Shown here piece by piece: positions 21,048-33,713 of a stretch of DNA of 64,000 nt (positions within the stretch are counted from its first letter, which is position 1; each line of letters starts with the position of its first letter). The notes under the pieces are model-generated. The model was not told the origin of the DNA and searched no databases. It saw only the letters and a program-made list of their open reading frames with translations. This DNA is from Cloeon dipterum (lineage: Eukaryota; Arthropoda; Insecta; Ephemeroptera; Baetidae). Both the position numbers and the translations under genes were made by a program. The stretch covers positions 34,148,335 through 34,212,334 of the forward strand of contig NC_088788.1 in assembly GCF_949628265.1 (NCBI RefSeq). Direction: 5' to 3'.

Positions 21048-24000
21048 TTATTCTCCGTGAGGTGGGGCTGGTTTCGACGCGAACGCAGGGAAGAAGGCCT
21101 CAATAGGCAGAATCGGGTCCTCGGTGGCCATGGTGAATCGCAACTGCGAAGGGTGGACTCCGTTGGCGGGCACCGCGCTGAAGAAACTCAGAGGTTTGAA
21201 CGCGGTGGCCGAAGACGTGAGATCCGTCACCCTGCTCGCGTACGATAAGTACTCGGGAGTGGTGGAGCTGACCGGCATGATAGTGGTCATCTCCTCCATT
21301 TCTTGCGTCGTGCTTTCCATATCCTTGTCCTCATCCTCCTCGTGTGGGACAACAATTTCTTCTGTGGTCGTGAGTGGCGCCTCAGTGGTGGTTCTCGTCC
21401 TCAGCAGTGGCCTTCTCTCTTTGTTGTACAGGCTTGGGATGGCCCTCCTTGCGGCGGCGGGGGTTGTGGTCAAGACGTCTGGTGCCTCAGTGGTAGTGGC
21501 GGTAGGGTTGCGATACCGACTGGACAACGGTGGCCGGGTGTATCTGTTCATTGAAGGTCTGAAAGTTTGTCTCTCTACTGGCGCCTCAGAGGTTGTCGTT
21601 GGTAGCGTACCGACCTGGAACCTTCCAGGTCTGGTTGCCTCAGTGGTCACCTGTTCCTCCTTGTTTTCCGATTGTTCCTGCTGCTGACGCAACCTCTCCT
21701 TGATGTTGTTCAGGCTGAAACGAGGCCTGGATCCGTTGAGTTTTGCTCTCAGTCTGCTGCTGATGGAGGCGGTGGTGGTCAGGGGCGCGGCAGTCGTGGT
21801 CGTGACTACTGGAGCCGGAGCTGCGGTGCTCTCGAACACCTCTGGGCGTTTCCGCTTTGGTGGGATGGAGAACAAACCTTCCGTGGAAGAAACCTGATTT
21901 GGCTCCTGGGGATTGGGTTCCTCAGGAACGGGCTGTGATTCGAAAGCCTCAACACTGCTCGGGAAAGTTTCCTCCACGGTCTCCTCAGACGGGGAGTCTT
22001 CGGGGATGATTTCTTCCTTTTGCTGTTGGTGCTGCAGAGGGAACACTGAAGGGTAGTTTTCCTGTTCCACTTCAGGTTGTTGCTCCTGAACCGACTCCTC
22101 GGTCACCGCCGGCTTGGTCGGCCAGCTTGGAATAGGCCTCCTGTGCACATTTCTGTCCTCCTCAATTTCAGGCTGTGGCTGTTGTTGCTCCTCTTCTTCG
22201 ACAACAATCACTGGCTGCGGTCTGGGCTTGGGGCGACGACGTCTTTTTCCCTCAACTGGGGGACGGGGCCGGCGCCTCTTCAGGGGCCTCTCTTCCTCTT
22301 GCAGTGGCCTCGCGGGGCTGACCTCTTCTTCGAGGTCTTCTTGAACCACTGGTGCAGTTGCGGGGTGAGGTCTCCTGATACGAGGCCTTTCCTCCTGAAA
22401 AACATTTAAAGAAAGTTGAAAAAATTTTGTCTTTTGGGCGTTGTGTTAAGAAAAAATTATGTTAATGCCGAGGCGTGGGAATATTTTACTTTCTGAATTG
22501 CTATATAGCCATTTTAAAAACCGCTTGTTCCCATATGCATGAAAATGAACACGTGCAACCAAATTTCCCACGAAGTGTGACACTAACATGTATTTCACAC
22601 GCTTCTATTTTTTTTGTTAATTTTAATTTAACTTCTGGTATTGAACGATTTTACTTACTTGATGTGTGTTCTCCTCGGCTGTTAGGGTGACGATTGGTTT
22701 TCTGGGTCTCATTTTGAAAACAGGCACTTCCATGTCGTCATCAAGTTGCTCTTGAACTGGCGCAGGGGGCCTGAAGGGTCTCCTTGGTCTCACTGGCTCC
22801 TGCTCCTCTTCCTCAACGTGCACCTCAGGTTGAGGCCTTCTGTGGATCACAGGGGCCTCCGTGGTCCAAACGGGGACCTCGTGAATTTCAGTGCCTCTGT
22901 GCATATCAGGGTCGATCGGCGTGGCCTGAGTAGCGGGGCGGGGCTTTTGCTTTCTTCTCCTCACAGGTGGCGGTGACGAGGGGGTGTCAATCTGATACTG
23001 GGGTGGTGCATTTACCGCCAGGTGGTGCACTCCTTGGATAACCTCGTTTTCGTACACGGACGGCTCAATGAAAGTGTTATCCTGAGGGCGTCTGATGGAG
23101 GAGGATCCTAAATCGAAGAAGGCCGGGTTGCCAAAGACCTGCTGAGTGCTGACCACTTGCTGTTGCTGCTCCGGCTGATGGTGCAATTTCTGCTGCTGGT
23201 GGACTTGCTGTTGGTGGTGCTGCTGATGGTGCACTTGTTGCTGCTGGTGCTGCTGCTGGTGCTCCTGATGGCTTTGAGAGGCGATGGCCAGTTGCAGCGG
23301 ACCCTCATTGTATTGCTGCGGCGTGAAAAAGCCAACCGTCGGTTCAGTGGGCTCCACCCAAAGATTTTCCGGAGCTGGAGGAGATGGTTTGAAACGCACT
23401 TGCTGCTGGGCGCTCTCTTGGGCAATATACGGTCTCAAGTGTCCTGCACCAGGTCGGTTCCTGCGAATCGGGCGTCTCTTACTCTTCGCTTCTTGCTCTC
23501 CTGGAAAGCGGACAGGGCTGGCAGCGAATGACGGAGTCGAATATGAAGACGCCGCGGCTTGGGCAACCCGTTTTTTCGCTCCTTTTGCAGCGATTCTTCT
23601 CGGGGGAGGAACGAGGTCCGTATCGCCATCGTAGCCTGTTGGTGCGACCGCCACTTGATCCAAACTTGGTCTGCCGCTTTCTACTACAGGACGCCAACCA
23701 CCAGTGTCGAGTGCCTCGTGCGGCTGTAAAAACAGTTTTTTTAGAGATATAAATTCTAAATTCACTACTGCGCCAAATAATAATGAGGTTACTTACTCCT
23801 CACTTTAATAGAATAAAATTGTTTCAAGTCGCAAGAAGGGAAAACAATAAATTGAATTTGAGGGAGAAATTAGAAATTTCGTGAAAACGAATCGCAATCT
23901 CACAAAAATGCAGTCGCGACTTCACTGCAGATAAACACGTCAAACGTGTGTTAATTACACCGTGCGCGAACTTCAGCGTGCCGGCTCTCATCTAGATAAG

Positions 24001-24336
24001 AAAGTGCACGCTCTCATGCGACGTGTCTGTACGTGCACTATCGGCACGGCAGACGCCTCACTTAATTTGTTCTAGATTCTTTCTGTTATATTCAGAAAGG
24101 TAAAAGTCAAGATATTAATGCTATTTGTGTTTTGTTAAAAATCAATTCGTGCATGATCGGGCGCAGAATTTAAAATGCGATGCACTTCTGGGTCATTTGT
24201 TCCATTTCCGCGCTACTTAATTGAGGTACGAAGCACCTACCGCGGCGACGTCATGCCTATGGGAGATCCTCCTGGCTTGGCTGCAAGTGGCCAGCAGGAT
24301 GCAGCAAGCGGCCAGGGTCAAGACACCTGCGAACAT
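21048..24336 (-). CDS. Secreted, intrinsically disordered Pro/Gln/Thr-rich protein
   Basis: No family is recognised. Three exons read 24336-24241, 23723-22659 and 22394-21048, all with phase-0 joints, giving 835 residues. Residues 1-21 form a signal peptide (MFAGVLTLAACCILLATC, cleaved after SQA). The rest is low complexity. It has basic PPRR and KRRPIRR patches, a His/Gln tract at about 180-225, and acidic segments alternating with Arg/Pro-rich ones. The last exon has repeated TTTEAP or TTEAP motifs between RPRF and RPGRF-like arginine blocks, which are potential O-glycosylation sites. The C-terminus is non-repetitive (AFKPLSFFSAVP, EDPILPIEAFF). Such composition is common in insect apical or cuticular matrix proteins, but function is inference. 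The start is supported by a TATA box at 24452-24445, which places transcription start near 24420, downstream of the in-frame ATG at 24432. Confidence 0.9.
23147..23285 (-). repeat. CAG/CAC triplet tract encoding poly-Gln/His
   Basis: Imperfect CAG/CAA/CAC repeats on the coding strand encode a Gln/His run at about residues 180-225 of the secreted protein. Codon mixing (CAG, CAA, CAC, CAT) suggests an old, partly stabilised tract. Confidence 0.85.
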
Positions 24337-24470
24337 GAGTAAAATTGATTGTCTGCGCTTGCACAGTATTGAGGGCAGCAGAAGGTGAAATTTGCCTCTA
24401 ATCTCGATGCTCCCGCAGTGGCGAGTTGGCATTACACGTTTGCTCTTTTATATTCATTTTTATAGAACAT
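24337..24470 (-). promoter_or_regulatory. TATA promoter and 5' UTR of the secreted repeat-rich protein
   Basis: The minus strand reads TATAAAAG at 24452-24445, with a second TATAAAAA just upstream (about 24465-24458). With the usual spacing of about 30 nt, transcription would start near 24420. The first ATG after that point is the signal-peptide ATG at 24336. Confidence 0.65.
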
Positions 24471-26339
24471 ATGGCGCGACACGATTCGGAAAATGATCAA
24501 GCGGAGAGACTAATTTTTAGAAAGTGCACATCATCCGTCCTGATGGCCGATTTTCTCGATTAAAAGCAAACTCGCACCGTTCGTCAAAGTCTGTTAGGAG
24601 ATTTCAACGCCAGGCCACCGCATTATTTTTCACTTTTCAAATCAAACACACATTAGAAACCACTTTCGTCGGTCGTGTGATTGGAGCTCTTTTGAGCGAT
24701 GGACCGACCGGTTGGTTGGTTGGCGACCGCATAATATGTATATATAAAAACGCAAATATTTAATCACCTGAATTTGCTGGGGCAGAGCTAGACGATTTCT
24801 TCATGGCTGCGCTTTGTGTCCCTCTTGCGCGAACAGACAGGCACTGTGGACAGGTGTAAATGTTCTCATTAATTAGTCAGTCTCGATTGACGTTAATTGG
24901 GTTAGTTCACTAATTCACTACAATTATCGAGCTTAAAATAGCGATTTCCGGCGCGAGCCGAGAGGAGTCGGGTCTTTCACTTTTAAAAAGGCGGCATGCA
25001 CTCAAGCAGAAGAACAAGGCCAAGCTAGGAAGTGGAGTATTTAACCTGTTTTGATATAATAATAATCGTAATATCATTCATTTCCTTTGCTCTCGCGGCT
25101 ACTACTTTTATCATCGTCCGGCGGCGTTGCGTATAGTACTAGTAATCCGCGGCGAGCATCTGTGCTCCGCTGACAGTTGCTGCTCTCTGGCCAAGTTTCT
25201 CTCATTAAAGACGAAAAAGTGCTGAACGGAGAGAAAAGAAAATCGGTGAAAAGGGATTTTGCGTGAAGAGAGGAGCGCTTCTTTGAGGTTCTAAAACGCA
25301 CCTCGCGGCGATAATCATCCTGATCAGCACGCGTCAAATTAGGCGCTTTTCATCAACACTGCGCTAATACGCCACTGTTGGGCGAAACAACGAATTTATG
25401 CGTTTCTAATAGCTGTGGAGTAGCAAAAGTTGTTAGGCTATTATTTTCATGAACCAATTTCACACTTTTTGACCACAGAAATTTGTGAAACTATCAATGA
25501 AGGAGAGCTATCTGATTTGATTATTTTGTCTTTGCAATAGGAAGTGGCTTCATTTCTAAATTTAATATTAATTTTGCCTCAATCGACAGTAACTTATTGC
25601 ACTGGAAATTTAAAAAATCTGAATTATTTTTTTAAATAAATATGGAATAATTTGCATAAGCTTTATATATCTTCAATTTGAGTAGATATTATTTTTTACT
25701 GATAAAAGACGTAATTTAAATTGTGCATTTTTCTGATTGAAGCCCACAAATTAGCCAAAAGGATTTTCCTTGAAATTAGTATTGCGAATAAATAACTGAG
25801 CTGTTATTCTTATCTACTCATTAAGGACGGAAGACAATCAATGGATTTGGATGCTAGTGTTGCTCGCTATTTACAAAAAAATATCAAAGTAACCAGGACA
25901 CTATGTGTCGAACATCCTCACTTCTAAGGGAGATTTCATTGCTTTGTTTTTGCTGCTACGTTCATATAGTCTTAATTTGAGGCTGGATACTTATTTCAAT
26001 TTTAGCAGAATAAAATAATGAAATTATTTAAGAAAGCTATCCATTGCTTTTAAAATAGCACTACGTACAATCGTATGTATGACAATAAAAATTAACAAAA
26101 TTCCTCAGAACTTCATATGTAGACAAAAGAAGAATAACATCATTTATTTCTGGTTAACCTAAAAAATTCTAGTTAACTAAGTAATGCATTAAGAAAAAGC
26201 CATTGTGTGCACCAACTTAATTACGCACCGCAAAAACAAAAGCACTGGAGTGTGCGACACTTTTTCTGTCAAAAAAGAGAAACTCCGCGTGTATCGCGCA
26301 TTTCTAGTAAGTAAATAAAGATTTGAATTTTAAACAGTG
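24471..26339. other. Intergenic DNA
   Basis: No gene is recognised; AT-rich sequence apart from a mixed stretch at about 25080-25350. Confidence 0.5.
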
Positions 26340-26820
26340 ATAGGACTGACCTCATGTGCCCTGGGACGCAGAGTGCAGTCCTGTGCGGTGTAGCTGTCCT
26401 TTGGCACACGCGCGGCAGCTAGCTGTCAGACGGGCGGACGGACGGACGAGCGAGCGAGTGTCTGCGGAGCGACTGACCGAGTGGGTTAGAAGAAGAGTCT
26501 TCTTTCTTTCTGCAGGCCATCCCGGCTGGCGAAGAAAGTAGGGCCCGTCCGCCGGCGCGGAGTAGAAGGGGTTTCTCGCAAAGCGACGAGAAACCAACAG
26601 CTCATCCAACTCACTTGTGCTCTTCTCTCGTCTGTTCGCGTTCGCAGCCGCTGTACCATTACATAATTGGATCTCGCGTGCTTTGGGGAGCACAGCATCT
26701 CTCGCTATCCCTCGCAGCAAAATCGTTCGTTGCCTCTAATCGCATGTTAGAAGATGCTCTAAGAGAGAGAGAGAGAGACATGCAAACGCGCGGGCGCCTG
26801 TAAGCTGTCGTTCTCCTGGT
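26340..26820. promoter_or_regulatory. GC-rich, CpG-containing island with GA tracts
   Basis: It stands out from AT-rich surroundings. It has runs of CGGACGG and CGAGCGAG, a (GA)n tract at about 26763-26778, and long open frames on both strands from lack of AT-rich stops. Such islands in this window coincide with 5' leaders (compare 41.2-41.7 kb), so it may be a distal promoter or enhancer. No exon can be proved. Confidence 0.35.
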
Positions 26821-27034
26821 TTCCGCGTGCTTCGGGCTAATTTTTAATTTGCCTGCTTCTGGGAGAGCTCTAACTGATTTTAAACACGTCCAAAACCTAA
26901 CATGATCTCGTTCCAGCTTCCGTTTTAATGGTCCTGCGGTGAAAGTTTTATTTCTGGAATTTTTGCACTCGCGAAAAGTTTTATTGGCATTGGAGTTCTA
27001 AACGAATCAAACTTTTCGATATTTTTTTCTGAAA

Positions 27035-27465
27035 GAAAAGATTAGCAAAAATACTTTATGCCTTTACTTGAAATTCTATTTAAAAATTAGGATTCATATT
27101 GCCGTTTAAATTTTTGAGAACAACGGCTCAAAAGTTTGCTTGCCAACTAAGCATTGTCTCCTTATTGTAAAACCACGATTTATTTTATAATTTAGGGATT
27201 TTTTCCTAAAAATTCGCACACCATTGGATAGATTGCGACGAGAGGGATCGACATTAAGCAAAAAATCCTTTAATAATTGTTCTATAAATTTGGCAAAATC
27301 TGAAATTGAACTGTTCCTCGGTGCTGATTTCATTATTGCACTTTGTAGAGATAAACTTTTCATAAATTTCACTAACAAATAACTCAATAATGAACTTCTT
27401 GCTTCAGTCGACAATGCAAAATGTTCTTAACTTTTGGCCTGGAGAGCTCTACTTTAAATGATCGT
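27035..27465 (+). repeat. Dispersed repeat family A, well-preserved copy
   Basis: It has all landmarks in order: 'cctttacttgaaat', 'tgtctccttattgtaaaaccacgatttattt', 'aattcgcacaccattggatagattg', 'cgacgagagggatcg', 'gttcctcggtgctgatttcattattgcac', 'cttgcttcagtcgacaatgcaaaatgttcttaa' and 'ggcctggagagctctactttaa'. It is the best template for a consensus. Non-coding. Confidence 0.7.
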
Positions 27466-30119
27466 AATTTTATCAAAGGGTACATACACCGTTGACACAA
27501 ACCAAACCCAAATTATGTCATGTCGGTGTCCTCAATGCAAGGAAATTACTAATTATGAACCATATGAAATACATTTGCTAAAAGCGAACAAAACTAATAA
27601 ACCAAAATAATCTACTCGCGGCCATACTTTCCAAAATGAAAGTGCTTTAATTTAGATTTGTTTTATTTAATCATTGTGAAACATCTATTTCCTCGCAGGT
27701 CAAGAGTCTCGAACTGTTAACAAACCAATTAGTGTAGTTAGTACTGGTATCTCGCAAACCTTGTTGGTTTATTAATTTCATCATGAATAATTTTCTCCTT
27801 TCACGCATCATAAAACGATCAAAACAAAACGTTATAGCATCATGAGGTAACTCTCAGCAGGTACATAATAAACCCACTCTATTTTCGTAAAAACTAATTT
27901 TCAGAAAACTTCGCCTGTCCAATCTAGAGTTTGGTTTCAAGTTAAAAAGTGAAAGAAACTAGCAATCAGTTTAGCATCTTAGGACGATAACCTTTCTCGG
28001 CTTTTGGAGCCATAATTACGCTTTTTACTTTCCTCTTGACTGGCAAATCTGAGAGGAAGTTATAATTTATCTCTCTACACACATGTGGGCACCGTAATTT
28101 TTGCTTAATTAAGTTTTATGAGGTGGTTCTGCGTTCCGCCTCAAAGCCAGTGATCAACAGCGAAATTCGCCAACAGCCATTCTATTTTCCGACCTGCACC
28201 AGAGATAAAATCGGAAGCTGTTTTTAATTTATACACGGCTCACATCTCAGGCGTCTGTCTGTAGAAACCAACCTTGCAGCAAAAAGAAATAAAAAAAATT
28301 GAGCTGGTTTTCACTTGGCTGCACTAAACTCTCACAAAAACGTAAACAGACGAGACATTTGCATCTCGACCGCCGAAAAGCGTGCAGAAAAGCAAAGCCG
28401 CGGGAAAAATCTTATAATGGAGAAAAATTGCCAACTGAAATTCGTGACAAACGAAAATCTTGTCGTGCTTTTTCGAAAGAAAGCAGATCTTCTATCCCAT
28501 CTTATGGGGCCTTGAAAACAATGCACACACAGCAGCTTTCCTGCTGTGGCAGTGGCGACGTATCGCGTGCCGTGCGCTTTGTGGCTTTGACTTCACAGAC
28601 GCGACGAGCGTCTTTCTCACACAAAAAAAACACAAACACCTGCTGCTCGATCTAATAATCCATTTGCATGCGCTGGTGACTACTGACAATTAGCACGTCT
28701 GCTCCACGTCGGACGAAGATGTTCTTTCCGCAGAGCATATTTCCAGGTTTGTTTATATGAGTGGATGAGTAATGCCGTTATCAGCTCGGGAAATCGCCAT
28801 GTAAGTACTGCAAAGCCGAGTATGTCTTAAAAAATAAAAAATTGAAAAATAATTACGTGAATTATTTAACAATGAGATTTTTATTTCCTGAGAAGTGTTA
28901 CAGTGAATTACTCGCAAAAATGTTTAAAAAATTAGGTTCATTTGTAATGGATTTTAAAAAAGAACATGTAACTTCAAAATATAAAAAAATATGGCTAGTC
29001 TCTTTTAGACTGAATTTTTATTCCGGTGTTCCTAAAATAAGTGACATAACCTGGATAATATGATGTACAAAATTATTCCAATTTACCTTCAATAAAAAAC
29101 TGGCTACCTGAATCGAATTTATTTATTTATTGATTTGGTAAGAAGGGCACTTCCTTAAATTACTCGTTATGTGCCGGTGCGGCAGTGTCGTAAATGATTC
29201 TCGGCCTGCTCCCTGATCCTGTTTTTGCCGCCCAGCCTAAAGAAGGTCGAAAATCGTGCCAAGAAGAGCGTCCGAGTGAAATGGCAGTGCTAGAATCAAT
29301 GTTACCCTGGTTTGCTTGGCGGAAGACCGAATTCTGCTCACATTCTCGCACCTATTCGTGGCGAGCACGTCGCCAACGGTGTGACCAGTGCAGCATTTCA
29401 ATGACAAACGCATAATAGGGGTCAGCCAGGTGAAATTCTCCTCGCCGGTGCGATTACTTTCCAAAGCAAACACATGCGAGGCACAAGTGAGATTCACTGT
29501 GTTTAATTCGAGCACCAGTTTCCTCCTTACCTCAATGACCGGCCATGATAATAGTATAGTATGCGTATATAGCGGCGCGCGCGTTATGAATTCCTCTTAT
29601 GGCTGCTCCAATATATGCAGCACGCGAGGTTTCCTTTCCATGCATTTATTTGATTGATGATAGACCACAGCCCTAAATCGTTTGATTGACTCGTTATCTC
29701 TTTCTCTGCACCGATTTCACATGTGTTATGGCCGTAAATAGTGAATAGCTGTGCTCTTAAATTTGTTTTGCATAGCAAAAATCTGTTTTAATTATTATTT
29801 TTTAGAAGTTTACCCTAATCTCATAAAATTTCATTTTGGTGCAGCTTGCTTTTTCGAGCTTTATGCAAGAATAACTTTTATACTGATTTTTTGAAATTAA
29901 AATTGCAAAAAAGATCAGAATCAAATATGTTGTTAAACAGCATTTTTAAATTTTAGACCTGATAAAAAGCAGGGCATCAATATACTGATTTTAATTTTGT
30001 TAATAATTTTTTAGTTCTGAAATCGCAGTAAAATGCATCTTATGCTAAACTGTTGTCAAAAAACGGTTAATTTTTCGATAAATTTGGCAATATGTGGGAT
30101 TTTAAAGGCATTTTGATTT
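27466..30119. other. Intergenic DNA
   Basis: No gene is recognised. Overlapping short frames near 28.3-28.7 and 29.2-29.5 kb have no splice context or family likeness. Confidence 0.5.
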
Positions 30120-30395
30120 CTGATACTGCGAAATCGTGGAAAATCCTTGTTGTTGCATGAAGCCAAAATTGACCTAAGTAGCAGTGTAATTCTTTGAGAA
30201 AAGTGGCTGCAAAGACAGCATGCTGTTCCAATAGTGAGGATCGTCTCCTCACTTGAAATCCTATTTTATTTCACAATAAAGAGGTTTCCTAAAAGGTTTC
30301 ATACGTTGTTGGACAGATCTCGACGAGAGGAATCAAAATCTGGCAAGAAAATGTGGCCAATCGCTGTAAATTTGAATTTTTACTGTGGCAAAGTT
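30120..30395 (+). repeat. Dispersed repeat family A, variant subfamily, second copy
   Basis: It pairs with 4296-4545 through 'aaaattgacctaagtagca', 'cttgaaatcctattttattt', 'ttggacagatctcgacgagaggaatc' and 'aagaaaatgtggcc'. About 50 bp (roughly 30203-30255) is present here but not in the 4.3-kb copy. Confidence 0.65.
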
Positions 30396-31390
30396 CTACT
30401 TATCATTGTAAATTGTAGAAAAATTATTTATCGATCAACTGTTTATTGCATCTGACAAAATTCAAAAATTTTAAATTGTCGCTTTACAACGATCCACATT
30501 AATTTGATTGTCTCTAGTTCGATCAAAGTTTAGAAATGGTTTCATTTTTTGTTTCAAACCCATCAAAAGAAAGATAAGGTTTATCCGTGTTGGATTTTTG
30601 CCAGCATTAGGTCAGACTTGGAAAGTGTGATGGTTTGCAAATAGTGCTCGCGCGTGCAGTGATTCAAGAGGCACGACGAGGAAGTGGCCAGTAGATCACC
30701 ACGAGTGAGCACGCATAATGCAATTCAATTGCAAGGTCAGTGCCGCTTTCTCTCGGCTAGACCCACTTAATGCCAAAATGCATGCCATGAATTGTTCCGT
30801 TGGCGCTGACCTGCGCGCTGGAAAGGAAGGAAACGCGCCATTCTTCTGTACAGTGATCAGTTTTTATTTCTACTCACAATTTTTATACAAAAGCGATAAA
30901 AATATAAAAGGCAGCAAATAATTTATTGTGCCGCAATGCAGTCAATTATAATGCTGTATGCAAGAACAAAACGGAAGCCTCTTTGTTTTAAAGAAGATGA
31001 AGCAGCGCTCAGAAAATGTTATTCGTGCAGTGTGCCGTTTGAATCGCGATCCCAATTTTTCCAGGGATCTCAAAAGTTAGTAAATTATTGTTAAAATGGA
31101 CGTGTGAGCCAAACACCAAGTTGCCAATGCTACAGTTCACATTCATTGCTTTACACAGAGATGGACACATATTAGGAAGCTTTCTCTATAACCGAAAAAG
31201 CGTAATACGGACCGGCAGACGGCTTGCACGTTGGAAAAGATTCGAAAAAAGCGCGGATCATGGGTGAATTTGAATGAATCTTGCATAAAATTTGATTTAT
31301 TGTGCTGAGAAACACGATCTCTGCCATAAAATTTACAAAGAGCAGCTCTCCGAACTTAAAACTAGCAGTGCATCCAGCGATTCTCTGCAC
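30396..31390. other. Intergenic DNA and 3' flank of TM2D1
   Basis: AATAAA on the minus strand at 31296-31301 is the likely polyadenylation signal of TM2D1, about 90 nt past its stop. Nothing else is seen. Confidence 0.55.
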
Positions 31391-33713
31391 TTAGGGCCAG
31401 TCTTCTTGGGGCAGTTTGAACGTGCTGTTGTCGACTCGAATGGAGATCACTTTGGGCCCAAAATAGGGCATTACGTAGGCCGATCCATCAGCTGGGCCCA
31501 CGGCCTGCGTGGCGATTAGCAGCACGTCGACCAGCTGACCGAGAAAGAGAAAGCCCAGCGTGCTTAACTTGAGCAAGCCCAGCGCGGGGTAGCCGAGGTA
31601 GAAGCGGTCCGCGCCGAACATCCCCAGGAACACTGACAGCAGCAACGCGGTTTCGAACGAGTACCCATTTCTGTGGAAATTGATGGCACAGAGGTTAATT
31701 TTTTGGATTGTAATGCTAAAAATAGAACTGCAGGAAAATTGAAAATTAAATAAGCAACCCCTAAAACCAGAAAAATCAAAAGTAGAATTTATTTTGCATT
31801 AATTCACGCCTTTGATTTGCAAAAATTTAATTTTTTAACTATACTTTGTATAAAAAAGTAATTTAAATTAGTCTCAATCTTAAACCATAGAAGACGGCAG
31901 TAACAAATCTGCTATTTTTAAATTTTTGTGCCCTCCTGTTTTTAAGGTATGTTGTTGTATAGAGGCGTCGAAGTAACAAAGTTTGCCAGGAAAATTTATG
32001 CGCTTTTTCCCGGAACATTAGAATGAAATCTGAAGTTAAAAAAATTAGAATATCTCGAGTTCTAATAGTGCTAAAACATTGAACTTTGTGCCAAAAGATG
32101 CCCACTTAGACAATCTTTAAACTGGAACCATATTATCTGGAATCTGTTCAATTTGTATTTTTTTACTTTTTTAATATCTCAAATATGGCTTGTTAGATTT
32201 TTGTCTAGGCATGGGATAAAATTCTGCACCAAGTGTGTTTAACATGCCTAGACATATTCATGATGGTGTTCCTTTAGTATTCGAAATTCAGAGGCTCAAA
32301 GGTCGAAAAAGGATACTATTTAGCTCAAGTGAATTTTGAAAAATTCAAAATTGCTCGATAGTTTGATTTTAACCCTCAGAACATGCTGGGGGTCACCCCT
32401 CACCCCTCAGGTCAGAAAAGATCATCAGAACAGGTACTGAACCAAATCCTGACGTCAGGGTAGCCCTCGAACGTTCTACTTCATTCAATTATCATGAGTG
32501 GCCACTATAACGACGCCTGACGGGCTCTGTATTGGTTCGATCTACAAGATCTACACACCGTTTGAACGGTCAAGTCTAGAGCTTCCAGAATATGCGCAAT
32601 TCAACCCTTTAGACGCTTTCAGGGAACTCAGGAAACGCCCCGATATGCCTAATATTTCGCTTCTATCCTAGGCGCAGTAAAAAGGCAGCAAGTATAAAGA
32701 GCACTACTAAACGTAATAGTACAGGGCAAAAAATATTTTATATTATATACTCACGTCCACTCGCATGGTATGTCGCGCATGAAAATCGAGCTATTTGTTT
32801 CTCTGCATAATATGCCAGGCGCCGCCCTGCAGTGAACTGAAAAGAGATGAACGCTCGTGAATATTTCATAAAGGTCGGGGTGCCCTTTAAAAAGGATACG
32901 CTAAAAAAGGTTAATATGGAGGATCATAGAGTAATTTTGCGATAGACAGAGATAGAAGGAAAATTCGAAACGTGGAGGAAAGGAAACTTAAGTGGCGTTT
33001 CTAAAAATATTAAATTTAATTTATTAAAGACTTTACATTTTGATTTGCTGTGACAAAAACACAATCGTAGTTATTATATCTTTTAATAGTATAATTACGT
33101 ATTTAAATGCCTCAAATTAAGGTTGAGCCTGATAAACAAAGCTTTTCCGTTGTATTTCGATTTTAACGACCTGATTTTATATGATAATATACGTCGTGTT
33201 TTTATTTCCATTCGTGAAAGTTATCTTTTGGCTAGAGAGTGCAAACACAATAATGTTATAGGGCAATGAAGAACAAACTGTTGCCTCGTTTATCGGAATC
33301 ACAGCGGCTATTTGCTTGGCAAGCATTATTATGCGGAGCACGCTTCAGAATGACAAATAATACACACAGGACATTTGGCAGAAATTTGCAACCAATAAAC
33401 TAGACGGCCGCAGAGTAGACACATTATTTTATTTGCGTTTGACGCATTTTGTCCCGCATGCGAATCGATTCGTTTTAGCGTGTCTTCTTATGCTATAATT
33501 GCTTGGAAACGCCGGAAAGTCGTGTCAGAACGTACCAAGGGCTTTGTTTTCCGGGGTGCAGTTGCGGGGCTGTTGAGTCTGTGGATCGATGTGGTCGATG
33601 GCAGGATCGGGACACAGGTACTGGCCCATCCGAAGGGTGCCGCAGTCCACCTCATAGTCCTCGCCCAGGGCCAGACTCAACCCGAGGCACAACACCAGGG
33701 CTGTCCTCCGCAT
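31391..33713 (-). CDS. TM2D1: TM2 domain-containing protein 1 homologue (Drosophila biscotti type)
   Basis: Small membrane protein of the TM2D family, whose fly members are linked to Notch signalling. Three exons read 33713-33536, 32836-32755 and 31670-31391, with joints of phase 1 and phase 2, giving 179 residues. Residues 1-17 are a signal peptide. A Cys-rich lumenal part follows ([35 protein letters not shown]). The TM2 domain has [16 protein letters not shown], the diagnostic [12 protein letters not shown] with Asp108-Arg109-Phe110, and a second helix ending GPADGS. It aligns closely with human TM2D1. The exon 2 acceptor is the tttcag ending at 32837, not the ctgcag ten bases on: only the former keeps the Cys-rich frame. 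The second intron contains the degenerate repeat at 32405-32675. Confidence 0.95.
32405..32675 (+). repeat. Protein-coding-derived repeat, frameshifted copy inside a TM2D1 intron
   Basis: It aligns with 15820-16050. The coding frame is broken once between 'SFNYHEW' and 'TTPDGLCIG', but amino-acid identity resumes after the break ([23 protein letters not shown]). It is antisense to the host gene. Confidence 0.6.

Noticed and set aside
21124..21687. 187-codon plus-strand frame
   Set aside because: Antisense shadow of the last exon of the secreted protein, caused by its biased codon use.
23157..23531. Leucine-rich plus-strand frame resembling membrane helices
   Set aside because: Antisense of the CAG/CAC (Gln/His) tract, which reads as Leu/Val codons.
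24334..24432. Upstream in-frame ATG at 24432 as the start of the secreted protein
   Set aside because: It lies at or upstream of the transcription start predicted from the TATA box at 24445-24452, and it would bury the signal peptide.
32755..32826. Shorter TM2D1 exon 2 starting after ctgcag at 32827
   Set aside because: It gives a frame that loses the conserved Cys-rich region. The upstream tttcag acceptor keeps the family cysteines and the phase.
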